Origin: Equadaptatus sp045601305
Lineage (GTDB): Bacteria > Synergistota > Synergistia > Synergistales > Synergistaceae
DNA: 23,848 nt
Assembly: GCA_045601305.1 (NCBI GenBank)
Contig: JAZRZG010000042.1
Location: 1-23,848, forward strand
Direction: 5' to 3'
Shown: piece after piece, positions 13,333-20,178 of the stretch
Layout: each line of letters opens with the position of its first letter
How positions within the stretch are numbered: position 1 is the stretch's first letter
The notes under the pieces: generated by a model
What the model was told of the DNA's origin: nothing
Databases searched by the model: none
What the model saw: only the letters and a program-made list of their open reading frames with translations
Translations under genes and position numbers: made by a program

Positions 13333-13344
13333 AATAATATCACC
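13333..13344 (-). promoter_or_regulatory. inverted copy of GGTGATATTATT at the RHH promoter
   Basis: The minus strand reads GGTGATATTATT, identical to plus-strand 13443-13454. It contains TATTAT as a possible -10 for the RHH gene, whose own SD lies further downstream, so the motif is not merely a ribosome binding site here. Confidence 0.55.
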
Positions 13345-13423
13345 GCGTATTGCTGCGTATATATTCCTATATATAAATCTTATAATAAACACAAAAAGTA
13401 TAAATTAAAATGCAATAAAAAAT

Positions 13424-13462
13424 GCTTGCATACACAAAAAAAGGTGATATTATTATGCAAGC
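13424..13462 (+). promoter_or_regulatory. promoter and 9-bp inverted repeat before the XRE gene
   Basis: TTGCAT (13426-13431), 16 bp and TATTAT (13448-13453) form a plausible promoter. It is bracketed by the exact inverted repeat GCTTGCATA (13424-13432) and TATGCAAGC (13454-13462), and contains the GGTGATATTATT motif (13443-13454). A repressor bound to the arms would cover both core elements. Confidence 0.5.
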
Positions 13463-13583
13463 AGGGGACATTACAGTGCGGGTTCGACATGCCGGACAGC
13501 AGCATACGGCGGCGGTTTCGTTTCGAAAGGACATTAATCCGAATGCCCTGCGTATATGTTATTCAGGTTATGGGGGGCAGAAA

Positions 13584-13982
13584 ATGGCAAACAAAATCAA
13601 AACAATGCGCCTGGCAAAAAAGATGAGTCAGGGAGAACTTGCGAAGCAGCTGGGAATATGCTCCAGCTATATGTGTGAAATAGAAACTGGGCGGAAATTT
13701 GCCTCCTTTAAGATGCTCTGCAAACTCTCACAAGTATTCGGCTGCGAACTTCAGGAACTGCTCGAGGACCAGGCAGCCAGAAGACAGAAACAGTTCCAGG
13801 CGGAAGAAATCATCGAAAGCATGGAAACGAAAACAGACGATGAAATACATGAAACACGCGTAAGGATAGGCGAAGCTATGCTCATAGAAACCATGACGCT
13901 GTTTCAGACACTGGATTTCACCTCGCGCAAAAAAGTACTCACCTACGTAAAAGACCTGAAGAAAGCGAGCAGTGCAGGATAA
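13584..13982 (+). CDS. XRE/Cro-family transcriptional regulator
   Basis: A 132-residue protein. Residues about 3-60 form a helix-turn-helix of the Cro/C1 type: IKTMRLAKKMSQGELAKQLG, ICSSYMCEIETGRKFASFKM and LCKLSQVFGCELQELLE. The rest is a charged helical region (about 65-130) that may serve in oligomerisation. I start at the ATG at 13584, where the HTH begins at once and GGGGGG stands 6-7 bases upstream. An in-frame ATG at 13455 with AGGTGA before it would add 43 residues without recognisable fold, and would place a promoter-like motif inside the SD. The gene is divergent from the RHH gene and ends before a strong terminator. Its role is probably local autoregulation; it may be a phage or plasmid relic. 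Confidence 0.82.
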   Translation: MANKIKTMRLAKKMSQGELAKQLGICSSYMCEIETGRKFASFKMLCKLSQVFGCELQELLEDQAARRQKQFQAEEIIESMETKTDDEIHETRVRIGEAMLIETMTLFQTLDFTSRKKVLTYVKDLKKASSAG

Positions 13983-14000
13983 AAGCGATAAGTATTTAGA

Positions 14001-14037
14001 AAAAAAGCACCTCAGCGTTTGGCTGAAGTGCTTTTTT
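14001..14037 (+). terminator. rho-independent terminator after the XRE gene
   Basis: AAAAAAGCAC (14001-14010) pairs with GTGCTTTTTT (14028-14037), and inside it TCAGC pairs with GCTGA. A-run and T-run on the two sides make it usable in both directions. Confidence 0.92.
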
Positions 14038-14069
14038 ATTTTTGTCACAGCGAACATAGCAATAAGCAT

Positions 14070-14119
14070 TAAGCCGAAACGAAGTGAAAAGATTTTCGCC
14101 GTCACCAAATTTCGGCTTA
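14070..14119. repeat. 10-bp perfect inverted repeat
   Basis: TAAGCCGAAA (14070-14079) is the exact reverse complement of TTTCGGCTTA (14110-14119), separated by 30 bases. It lies between the XRE terminator and the heptamer arrays; function unknown. Confidence 0.55.
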
Positions 14120-14131
14120 CCGCACGCTTAG

Positions 14132-14225
14132 CTTGTAGGTTGTAGGGCGCTCGTACCTCGCTTGTAGGTGGTAGTTTGTAGTTTTTTCTGCTTCCTACTT
14201 CTACCTCCTACTTTCTACTTGCTAC
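14132..14225. repeat. inverted heptanucleotide arrays (NNNGTAG and complement)
   Basis: CTTGTAG-GTTGTAG (14132-14145) and CTTGTAG-GTGGTAG-TTTGTAG (14161-14181) read forward. Then CTTCCTA, CTTCTAC, CTCCTAC, TTTCTAC and TTGCTAC (14191-14225) are the same NNNGTAG heptamer in reverse complement. A loop containing six T separates them. The two halves can pair imperfectly into a long cruciform or RNA hairpin. Confidence 0.7.
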
Positions 14226-14306
14226 AATCTGCTTGTTCGCTAAACGATAGGTGCTGATTGTTGTGTTTTATGTGTGAAATACGTAGTTGCGCGGAGAGTT
14301 TTACGC

Positions 14307-14312
14307 TATAAT
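14307..14312 (+). promoter_or_regulatory. -10 element of rlmN
   Basis: A perfect TATAAT lies 35 bases before the ATG at 14348. TTGCGC at 14287-14292 is only 14 bp upstream, which is too close, so the -35 is uncertain. Confidence 0.5.
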
Positions 14313-14347
14313 AGCAGACGTAATAAACATTTTGCGAGGTATGTGAC

Positions 14348-15907
14348 ATGAAACTCTATGCTCTTGACATGAATAAAACCGAGTGGACAGAACTGCTTGA
14401 GAAACTCGGTCAGCCGAAGTTCCGCGCGGATCAGCTGCTTCAATGGATGTGGGAAAAGCACGTTTTTGACGTTGAGGAAATGACAAATCTCTCAAAGGCG
14501 CTGCGCGAACAGCTGCCTGAGGAGGTTGATTTCGGTGCGCCTCTGCTTGTGCGCGAGCAGCGCTCAAAGGACGGTACGCGAAAGTTTCTCTGGCAGCTGC
14601 GCGACGGCAGCACTGTGGAAAGTGTTCTGCTGAAATCGGGTGCGCGTCTTACGGCGTGTATTTCAACGCAGGTCGGCTGTCCGCTCGGCTGCACGTTCTG
14701 TGCCACAGGGCTGTCCGGCTTTGTCCGCAATCTTTCCAGCGGCGAAATCGCGGGTCAGTTTCTTGCCATGGAGGCGCAGCTCGGACGCGAAATCAGCAAT
14801 ATTGTCTATATGGGCATGGGCGAGCCTATGCTGAACAAAGACGAGGTGTTCAAGTCTGTCCGTATGCTCAATGACGAGAAGCTTCGCAATATCGGTATCC
14901 GTCGCATCACAATTTCCACCAGCGGCATAATTCCCGGTATTCAGGCGCTTGCCGACGAGGGGCTTGGAACACGTCTGGCGGTTTCTCTCCATGCGGTTGA
15001 CGACGAGCTTCGCAGCCGTCTTATGCCTGTCAACGAACGTTTCCCGCTTGCGGAGCTGCGTGAGGCAATCAAGGATTATCAGGAGAAGACCGGCGACCGC
15101 GTTTCAATAGAATATACGCTTTTCGGAGGTGTCAACGACAGCGTTGAACACGCAAGAGCGCTTGTCCGCTTCCTGAAGGGCATTCACGTGTTTATTAACC
15201 TAATTCCGTTTAATGCCGTTGATGAACGCTATGACATGCCTGAAGCGAAAGATATTTTGAAGTTCAAGAAGGTGCTTGACACTGCCGGCTTTGAGAATGA
15301 GCTTCGCAGGGAGCAGGGCGCGGATATTGACGCAGCTTGCGGACAGTTGCGCAGAAAAGACGCGGAAGGCACGGCTGTCGCGCTTGAGCCGCGTCCGCAT
15401 TCAGTGACGAAAAAGGACGGAAGAAGACCGAAGCAGACTGCTGACGGCACGCCGCCTGTTACGGGCAGAAACCGGCGTGTTTCGCAGGGCGCAGGAACAA
15501 ATGAAACGCTGAAAAGCGCTGCCGGAAGCGGCGGCAGAAAAGCCGCCAAAGATTCTGACGGCAAACAGGAAAAGAGAGTGCCGCGCAAGAAGCTGCTGCC
15601 TGAAAAGGAGCGTTACCGCAGCGGCAAACTGAAAGAAGAAAGACCGAGCTACAAAAAGCAGCTGCCGGTTGAGGATGATTTTGCGGGGGATAAAACGGGT
15701 TACGGAAAATCAGAAAACAGAGGCAGAAGAACGGCGGTGCGAATCGCAAAGCCTCAGGCAAAGGCGGAAAAAAACGAAAAACGCCCGTTCTACGAAGCTG
15801 AACTGCACAAAAGGAAAACAAAACAGAAACCGGCTGACAAAGCTTCGTCAAGAAAAGCGAAGCCAAAGACAAAGAACGCGGCAAAGAAACGGGGCGCTGA
15901 GAAATGA
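14348..15907 (+). CDS. rlmN: 23S rRNA (adenine-C2503)-C2-methyltransferase RlmN with basic C-terminal extension
   Basis: A radical-SAM dual-specificity methyltransferase that modifies A2503 of 23S rRNA (and A37 of some tRNAs) at C2. The [4Fe-4S] cysteines are Cys111, Cys115 and Cys118 (GCPLGCTFCAT). Cys104 and the methyl-carrying Cys331 (GADIDAACGQL) are both present, as are GMGEP (156-160), LAVSLHA and INLIPFN. The catalytic part ends near residue 350, the usual family length. A further 169 residues follow, of which about 52 are Lys or Arg by hand count, with no Cys or Trp. The tail is low-complexity and probably disordered, perhaps binding rRNA. GAGG lies 8 bases before the ATG. The stop overlaps the next gene as ATGA. 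Confidence 0.95.
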   Translation: MKLYALDMNKTEWTELLEKLGQPKFRADQLLQWMWEKHVFDVEEMTNLSKALREQLPEEVDFGAPLLVREQRSKDGTRKFLWQLRDGSTVESVLLKSGARLTACISTQVGCPLGCTFCATGLSGFVRNLSSGEIAGQFLAMEAQLGREISNIVYMGMGEPMLNKDEVFKSVRMLNDEKLRNIGIRRITISTSGIIPGIQALADEGLGTRLAVSLHAVDDELRSRLMPVNERFPLAELREAIKDYQEKTGDRVSIEYTLFGGVNDSVEHARALVRFLKGIHVFINLIPFNAVDERYDMPEAKDILKFKKVLDTAGFENELRREQGADIDAACGQLRRKDAEGTAVALEPRPHSVTKKDGRRPKQTADGTPPVTGRNRRVSQGAGTNETLKSAAGSGGRKAAKDSDGKQEKRVPRKKLLPEKERYRSGKLKEERPSYKKQLPVEDDFAGDKTGYGKSENRGRRTAVRIAKPQAKAEKNEKRPFYEAELHKRKTKQKPADKASSRKAKPKTKNAAKKRGAEK

Positions 15908-16209
15908 CGTTAATTCGGTTAATTCTCTGGATAGTTGCCGGAAGCGTATTCGCATGGCTGCTGCTTCCGATTATCGGCATGGGAATCCTGTTCTTCGCGG
16001 CGCTGCTTGCGATACTTTTTTTAGTTTCGCTGATTTCCCGCCTGTTTACGGGACAGGGCGGCTTTGTCCGCACTTTCACGTTCAGAACTTCGCCGCGTGA
16101 GAAGGCAGAGGCGGCAAGGGCAGAGGAGGAAGAAATGTTTGACGCAGAATTCGGCGAAGACTCGGGAGAGGTTGTGGAGCTTCCGCCAAGCGCGCTGCAT
16201 AAGGAATAG
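15904..16209 (+). CDS. small membrane protein of unknown function
   Basis: A 101-residue protein with two hydrophobic segments at about residues 3-24 and 27-47 (LIRLILWIVAGSVFAWLLLP and ILFFAALLAILFLVSLISRL). A basic linker and a strongly acidic C-terminus follow (EEEEMFDAEFGEDSGEVVEL). I do not recognise a family. The start overlaps the rlmN stop as ATGA, so translation is coupled and both are made from one mRNA. The acidic tail next to a very basic RlmN tail raises the possibility that the two interact electrostatically. That is speculation based only on charge and coupling. Confidence 0.65.
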   Translation: MTLIRLILWIVAGSVFAWLLLPIIGMGILFFAALLAILFLVSLISRLFTGQGGFVRTFTFRTSPREKAEAARAEEEEMFDAEFGEDSGEVVELPPSALHKE

Positions 16210-16285
16210 GAATATGAGTGAGCAGGCGGCTGGCTGCAGCCTGCTTGTGCCGCGGACAGTTTGTATTTCAGCGGCTTAAACCTGC

Positions 16286-16320
16286 TATACAAGTAAAGCA
16301 TAAGATGATATACTTGTATA
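16286..16320 (+). promoter_or_regulatory. autoregulated promoter/operator of the toxin-antitoxin pair
   Basis: TATACAAGTA (16286-16295) and TACTTGTATA (16311-16320) are perfect inverted repeats 15 bp apart. TATACA (16286-16291, 4/6 to the -35) and TATACT (16309-16314, 5/6 to the -10) are exactly 17 bp apart and lie inside the arms. An RHH antitoxin dimer bound to the palindrome would occlude both promoter elements, the normal arrangement for type II modules. Confidence 0.75.
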
Positions 16321-16345
16321 ACAATAGAAAAGGAGAGTGGCGCAA

Positions 16346-16570
16346 ATGGCAGCGGTATCATTGAGAATAGACGATGAAGATTTGATATTGCTCAAAACCT
16401 TTGCAGCGTCAAAAGGGCAGAGTGTTTCAAGATTTATCAAAGAAGCGGTTTTTGAGAAAATTGAGGATGAGGTTGAAATTACGGAAGAAGAGCTTGACGC
16501 GTTGTGGGAAAAAGAAAAAGACTTGCCGACGAAGCCTGTTGAACAGGTCTTTGCCGAAATGGGGTTGTAA
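16346..16570 (+). CDS. RHH antitoxin (RelB/DinJ-like, type II TA)
   Basis: A 74-residue protein. MAAVSLRIDDEDLILLKTFA and SKGQSVSRFIKEAVFEKIED form an N-terminal ribbon-helix-helix that should bind the palindrome just upstream. The C-terminal part (EITEEELDALWEKEKDLPTK) is acidic and probably wraps the toxin. I start at the ATG at 16346, with GGAGAG 8 bases upstream; the in-frame GTG at 16337 overlaps that SD. The toxin gene begins 3 bases after the stop, as usual for coupled antitoxin-toxin pairs. The exact subfamily cannot be assigned by eye. Confidence 0.85.
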   Translation: MAAVSLRIDDEDLILLKTFAASKGQSVSRFIKEAVFEKIEDEVEITEEELDALWEKEKDLPTKPVEQVFAEMGL

Positions 16571-16573
16571 TCG

Positions 16574-16870
16574 TTGGGCTTCAGAGTTGAGGTTAAACCG
16601 CACGCAGAAAAGGCAATAAAAAAACTTGATTTGCAGGTTGCGAGAGTCTTAAGACATTGGATTTTTGTGAATTTGCAGAACACTGATAATCCGCGGCGGC
16701 AGGGAAAAGCGCTTCAAGGCTCATTGAAAGGTTACCGGCGGTATGTTGTCGCAGAAGATTACAGGCTTATTGTCAAAATCGAAGACAAAACGCTTATAAT
16801 ATTTGTATTGGAAACAGGACACAGAAAAACTGTGTATGACAAATTCAAAAGATATTTGGGCAATAAATAG
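16574..16870 (+). CDS. RelE/ParE-superfamily toxin
   Basis: A 98-residue basic protein with the RelE/ParE layout: FRVEVKPHAEKAIKKLDLQV at the N-terminus, then LQGSLKGYRRYVVAEDYRLI, VKIEDKTLIIFVLETGHRKT and VYDKFKRY. The conserved sequence of beta strands (YRLIVKI, LIIFVLETGHR) is typical. Members of the RelE branch cut mRNA in the ribosomal A site, while ParE members poison gyrase; the GHRxxVYDK ending favours the RelE/StbE side. The start is TTG at 16574, 3 bases after the antitoxin stop, with GGGG about 9 bases upstream. Length is normal and no truncation is seen, so the module may be active. Confidence 0.85.
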   Translation: MGFRVEVKPHAEKAIKKLDLQVARVLRHWIFVNLQNTDNPRRQGKALQGSLKGYRRYVVAEDYRLIVKIEDKTLIIFVLETGHRKTVYDKFKRYLGNK

Positions 16871-16895
16871 CCAAACACGAAAAATTTCTGTTTGG
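16871..16895. terminator. hairpin after the TA module, weak terminator
   Basis: CCAAACA (16871-16877) pairs with TGTTTGG (16889-16895). Inside it GAAA pairs with TTTC after a one-base bulge. No T-run follows on the plus strand, so termination is uncertain; it may mark the 3' end of the toxin mRNA. Confidence 0.35.
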
Positions 16896-16908
16896 AAATC
16901 GGCAAAAC

Positions 16909-16938
16909 TGTACACAAAAGGCTGTTTTCCTGTATAAT
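16909..16938 (+). promoter_or_regulatory. promoter of the liv operon
   Basis: TGTACA (16909-16914, 4/6), 18 bp, then perfect TATAAT (16933-16938). It lies 58 bases before the livJ start and after the TA module, so the operon has its own promoter. Confidence 0.6.
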
Positions 16939-16996
16939 ATAGTGGCATTTCGCAACAGGACTGTTTCGGCAGTACAATATAACGGGAGGGCTACAA

Positions 16997-18154
16997 ATGA
17001 ACAAGAAAGTAATTATCGCAATCGCAGCAATCGCAGTAATCGCAGCCGCATGGTTTGCGCTGAAACCGGCGGCGACTCCTTCGGCAAATTCAGACACAAT
17101 CAAAATCGGTGTTTATCTTCCGATTACGGGCGGCAACGCAGTCGGCGGAGGTCTTGAGCTTGACGGTGTCAAACTTGCGTACGAACAACAGAAAGAAGTG
17201 CTCGGCAAGAAAATTGAACTCATCGTGGTTGACAACAAATCCGACAAGGTAGAAGCGGCAAACGCAGTCAAAAGACTCATTTCAAAAGAAAAGGTCAACG
17301 CAATCGTCGGTACCTACGGCTCGTCACTTGCGATGGCAGGCGGAGACGTTGCCGAAAAGAACGGAATTCCTATGGTTGGCACGTCATGCACAAACCCGAT
17401 GGTTACGCAGGGCAAGAAATATTCTTTCCGTGTAGCCTTTATTGACCCGTTTCAGGGCGCCGGCGCGTCACAGTACGCTCTCACAGAGCTCAAAGCCAAA
17501 ACGGCGGCATGTCTCATAGAAGTTACGACCGACTACAGCGTCGGTCTTGCCTCGTTCTTTGAGGATCACTTCACGAAAAACGGCGGCAAAATCGTTGCAA
17601 AACTTAACTACCAGAGCGGCGACCAGGACTTCACGGCGCAGCTGACTGAAATCATCAGCAAAAATCCTGATATTCTCTATATTCCCGCAAACTTCGCCGA
17701 AGCGGCAATCATTATGCGTCAAGCACGCGAGCTCGGCGCGAAATTCCAGATATTGGGCGGAGATGCGACAGACAACCCTGAAATCGTCAAAATCGCAGGC
17801 AAGGCATGCGAGGGATACAGTTTCACAACATTTGCCTACGCGCCTGAAATGCCGAACATGAACGAAACTCAGAAAGCCTTCACGGAAAGCTGGAAGAAGC
17901 TCTACAAAGACAAGCTTCCCAACGCTCTTGCGGCGTGCGGCTACGACGCGTACTCAATCATTATCGACGCAATCAAACGCGCCGGCAGCGCAGAGCCTGA
18001 AAAGATTCAGGAAGCGCTCGCTAAGACGGTTGACTTTCCGGGCGTTACCGGAACAACAACAATCAACGCGACGCATGACGCGGAAAAATCAATCGGTATC
18101 ATGCGTATCGTAAACGGAGAACGCATATTCTTCACAGTTGTTGACCCGAAATAA
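16997..18154 (+). CDS. livJ: branched-chain amino acid ABC transporter, substrate-binding protein
   Basis: A 385-residue periplasmic-binding-protein fold (Leu/Ile/Val-binding, Peripla_BP_6). It captures amino acids outside the cytoplasmic membrane and delivers them to LivH-LivM. The N-terminus (MNKKVIIAIAAIAVIAAAWF) is a signal peptide or signal anchor. The mature part begins near TIKIGVYLPITGGNAVGGGL, a family hallmark, and later shows NAIVGTYGSSLAMAGGDVAE and AACGYDAYSIIIDAI. There is no cysteine in the signal region, so it is not a lipoprotein of the usual Gram-positive kind. GGGAGGG precedes the ATG by about 6 bases. It is followed by a stem-loop (18173-18196) that may let this subunit be made in excess over the membrane parts. 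Confidence 0.93.
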   Translation: MNKKVIIAIAAIAVIAAAWFALKPAATPSANSDTIKIGVYLPITGGNAVGGGLELDGVKLAYEQQKEVLGKKIELIVVDNKSDKVEAANAVKRLISKEKVNAIVGTYGSSLAMAGGDVAEKNGIPMVGTSCTNPMVTQGKKYSFRVAFIDPFQGAGASQYALTELKAKTAACLIEVTTDYSVGLASFFEDHFTKNGGKIVAKLNYQSGDQDFTAQLTEIISKNPDILYIPANFAEAAIIMRQARELGAKFQILGGDATDNPEIVKIAGKACEGYSFTTFAYAPEMPNMNETQKAFTESWKKLYKDKLPNALAACGYDAYSIIIDAIKRAGSAEPEKIQEALAKTVDFPGVTGTTTINATHDAEKSIGIMRIVNGERIFFTVVDPK

Positions 18155-18172
18155 CTCTTTGAAGCAAGTTTT

Positions 18173-18196
18173 GAGGGGAGACAGAAGTCTCCCCTC
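18173..18196 (+). terminator. intercistronic stem-loop between livJ and livH
   Basis: GAGGGGAGA (18173-18181) pairs perfectly with TCTCCCCTC (18188-18196) around a 6-base loop. No long T-run follows. Such loops after a binding-protein gene typically stabilise its mRNA or partly terminate transcription, setting subunit ratios. Confidence 0.6.
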
Positions 18197-18235
18197 TGTG
18201 ATTTGTAATCCGCAATAAGGAACGAGGGAAATAGC

Positions 18236-19135
18236 ATGTCCTTTGCCATGTTCATACAGCACGTTTTCAACGCGCTGTCGCTCGGAAGCCTTTATGGGCT
18301 TATCGCCATCGGCTATACGATGGTTTACGGCATTCTCCGTCTGATTAACTTCGCGCACGGAGACATATTTATGCTCAGCACTTACATAGCGCTCTTTGCC
18401 GTCACGGTCTTTCATCTTCCGTGGGGAGCGGCGGTGCTTGCCACAATCGCCGGAACTGCGGCGCTCGGCGTTGTTATCGACAGAATAGCATACAGGCCGC
18501 TGCGTTCCGCGCCCAGAATTTCGGCGCTCATTTCCGCTATCGGCGTATCTTTTTTCATTGAAAATATCTGCATTGTTCTCTTTACGGGCGTCCCGCGGTC
18601 AATGGACGCAGTGCGCTGCGATCTGCTTGTCCGCACCATCAGTTTGGGCAGCGTCTCAATAACTCCGCTGGCTCTGTTCGTTCCGATCTGTTCTTTCCTG
18701 CTGGTAGGCGGTCTCATCTGGATGCTTTATAAAACCAAGCCGGGACTTGCGATGAGAGCAATCTCAAAAGACATAGAAACAACGCGCCTTATGGGCGTAA
18801 AGGTTGATAACATTATCGCGCTTACCTTCGCGATAGGCTCAGGGCTTGCGGCAGCGGCAGGTGTCATGTGGGGAATGAGATATCCGCAGATTAACCCGTT
18901 TATGGGGGTTATGCCGGGCTTCAAGGCGTTTATAGCGGCTGTCTTCGGAGGCATAGGCTCTGTTACGGGCGCAATGGCGGGAGGTCTTATTCTCGGCTTT
19001 GTCGAAATCATGATAGTGGCGTTTTTCCCGGCGCTTTCTGGTTACCGCGATGCCTTTGCGTTTGTCCTTCTGATACTTATACTCTTCTTCAAGCCTACAG
19101 GGCTTTTCGGCGAAGAACTGGAGGATAAAATCTAA
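18236..19135 (+). CDS. livH: branched-chain amino acid ABC transporter permease LivH
   Basis: A 299-residue inner-membrane permease with about eight hydrophobic segments. LivH signatures are the N-terminal LSLGSLYGLIAIGYTMVYGI with LRLINFAHGD, the cytoplasmic loop KPGLAMRAISKDIETTRLMG, which contacts the ATPases, and the terminal FKPTGLFGE. It forms the translocation channel with LivM. The stop and the livM start overlap by one base (TAATG), implying coupled synthesis of the two halves at 1:1. Length and order are normal for the family. Confidence 0.95.
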   Translation: MSFAMFIQHVFNALSLGSLYGLIAIGYTMVYGILRLINFAHGDIFMLSTYIALFAVTVFHLPWGAAVLATIAGTAALGVVIDRIAYRPLRSAPRISALISAIGVSFFIENICIVLFTGVPRSMDAVRCDLLVRTISLGSVSITPLALFVPICSFLLVGGLIWMLYKTKPGLAMRAISKDIETTRLMGVKVDNIIALTFAIGSGLAAAAGVMWGMRYPQINPFMGVMPGFKAFIAAVFGGIGSVTGAMAGGLILGFVEIMIVAFFPALSGYRDAFAFVLLILILFFKPTGLFGEELEDKI

Positions 19136-20178
19136 TGAACAGAACGACGAAGATATACCTCAACCTTGGCTGTCTCGCTCTGCTTGCGATATTTCTGAAG
19201 CTTGCGGACAGATATTTTGACAGCTACGTTGTTCAGGTTATAAACCTCATCGCTGTCAACGCCATACTTGCCGTTTCGCTTAATCTTATCTACGGCTTTA
19301 CTGGAATGTTCTCACTCGGTCACGCAGGCTTCATGGCAATCGGCGCCTATACGTGTGCCATGCTCATTCTGCCAGCCGCGCAGAAACAGGCGATGTACAT
19401 ACTTCAGCCCTGTATATGGCCGTTCAGCGTCATGCATGCGCCGTTCTTCGCCGCAGTGCTTGCCGGCGGCATTATTGCCGCTTTGATCGGTCTTTTGATT
19501 GCCCTTCCCGTGCTTCGTCTCGGCGGTGATTATCTCGGAATAGCGACACTCGGCTTTGCCGAAATAATCCGCGTTGTATTCACGAACACGACATCAATAA
19601 CAAACGGCTCGCTTGGGCTCAAAGGTATTCCCGCTTATGCCGGTCTCGGCTGGAACTATTTCTGGTGCATACTGACGTTCTACACGATAATTAAACTGCT
19701 CTCAAGCAATTTCGGAAATACATTGCGTGCAATTCGTGACGATGAAGTCGCCGCAAAAGCAATGGGAATTAACACCTACAAAGCAAAAGCAGTCTCTTTC
19801 GCAATAGGCGCGTTCTTTGCCGGCATTGGCGGAGCTTTGCAGGGCAGCCTTATTACTACAATAGACCCGAAAATGTTCAACTTCCAGCTCACCTACAACA
19901 TACTGATGTTTGTCGTTGTGGGCGGGCTTGGCTCAATCACAGGCTCCGTGGCAGGCGCGATTATCATTACGATACTGCTTGAATGGCTGCGTTTTGTTGA
20001 AAGCTCAATGTTTATCGGCTCCTTCGAAATTCCGGGTGTTCCCGGCATGCGCATGGTTATATTCTCGATAATTCTTCTTTTCATTATTCTCCGCAAGCGC
20101 GAGGGAATAATCGGCGGTTACGAATTCAGCTGGGAAAGCGCCGCGCGCTTGTTCAGCGTCAAAAAGGAGGGCAAATAG
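19135..20178 (+). CDS. livM: branched-chain amino acid ABC transporter permease LivM
   Basis: A 347-residue polytopic permease that pairs with LivH. Signatures are AVSLNLIYGFTGMFSLGHAG with FMAIGAYT, GGDYLGIATLGFAEIIRVVF and the ATPase-contact loop RAIRDDEVAAKAMGINTYKA, followed by FAIGAFFAGIGGALQG. Between the third and fourth segments there is a somewhat longer loop (AAQKQAMYILQPCIWPFSVM), as in some LivM proteins. The ATG shares a base with the livH stop. AGGAGGG, inside its own last codons, serves as the SD of livG. Confidence 0.95.
   Translation: MNRTTKIYLNLGCLALLAIFLKLADRYFDSYVVQVINLIAVNAILAVSLNLIYGFTGMFSLGHAGFMAIGAYTCAMLILPAAQKQAMYILQPCIWPFSVMHAPFFAAVLAGGIIAALIGLLIALPVLRLGGDYLGIATLGFAEIIRVVFTNTTSITNGSLGLKGIPAYAGLGWNYFWCILTFYTIIKLLSSNFGNTLRAIRDDEVAAKAMGINTYKAKAVSFAIGAFFAGIGGALQGSLITTIDPKMFNFQLTYNILMFVVVGGLGSITGSVAGAIIITILLEWLRFVESSMFIGSFEIPGVPGMRMVIFSIILLFIILRKREGIIGGYEFSWESAARLFSVKKEGK

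Larger units (their letters stand above)
14041..14347. other. repeat island upstream of rlmN
   Basis: No gene. It holds a 10-bp inverted repeat (14070-14119), an inverted pair of heptanucleotide arrays (14132-14225), and then the promoter and leader of rlmN. Confidence 0.6.

Noticed and set aside
13422..13583. N-terminal extension of the XRE regulator (starts at 13422 or 13455)
   Set aside because: It has no resemblance to HTH proteins, and the region contains promoter and inverted-repeat features. The AGGTGA before 13455 keeps this alternative open at low probability.
16214..16279. 21-codon ORF with an AGGA-like site after the small membrane gene
   Set aside because: It is too short to support, it contains a small GC-rich inverted repeat, and nothing shows it is translated.
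15459..16361. 300-codon minus-strand frame opposite the rlmN tail and the small membrane gene
   Set aside because: It is a mirror of a Lys/Arg-rich region, with no motif and no ribosome binding site. The plus-strand genes are linked by an ATGA overlap.
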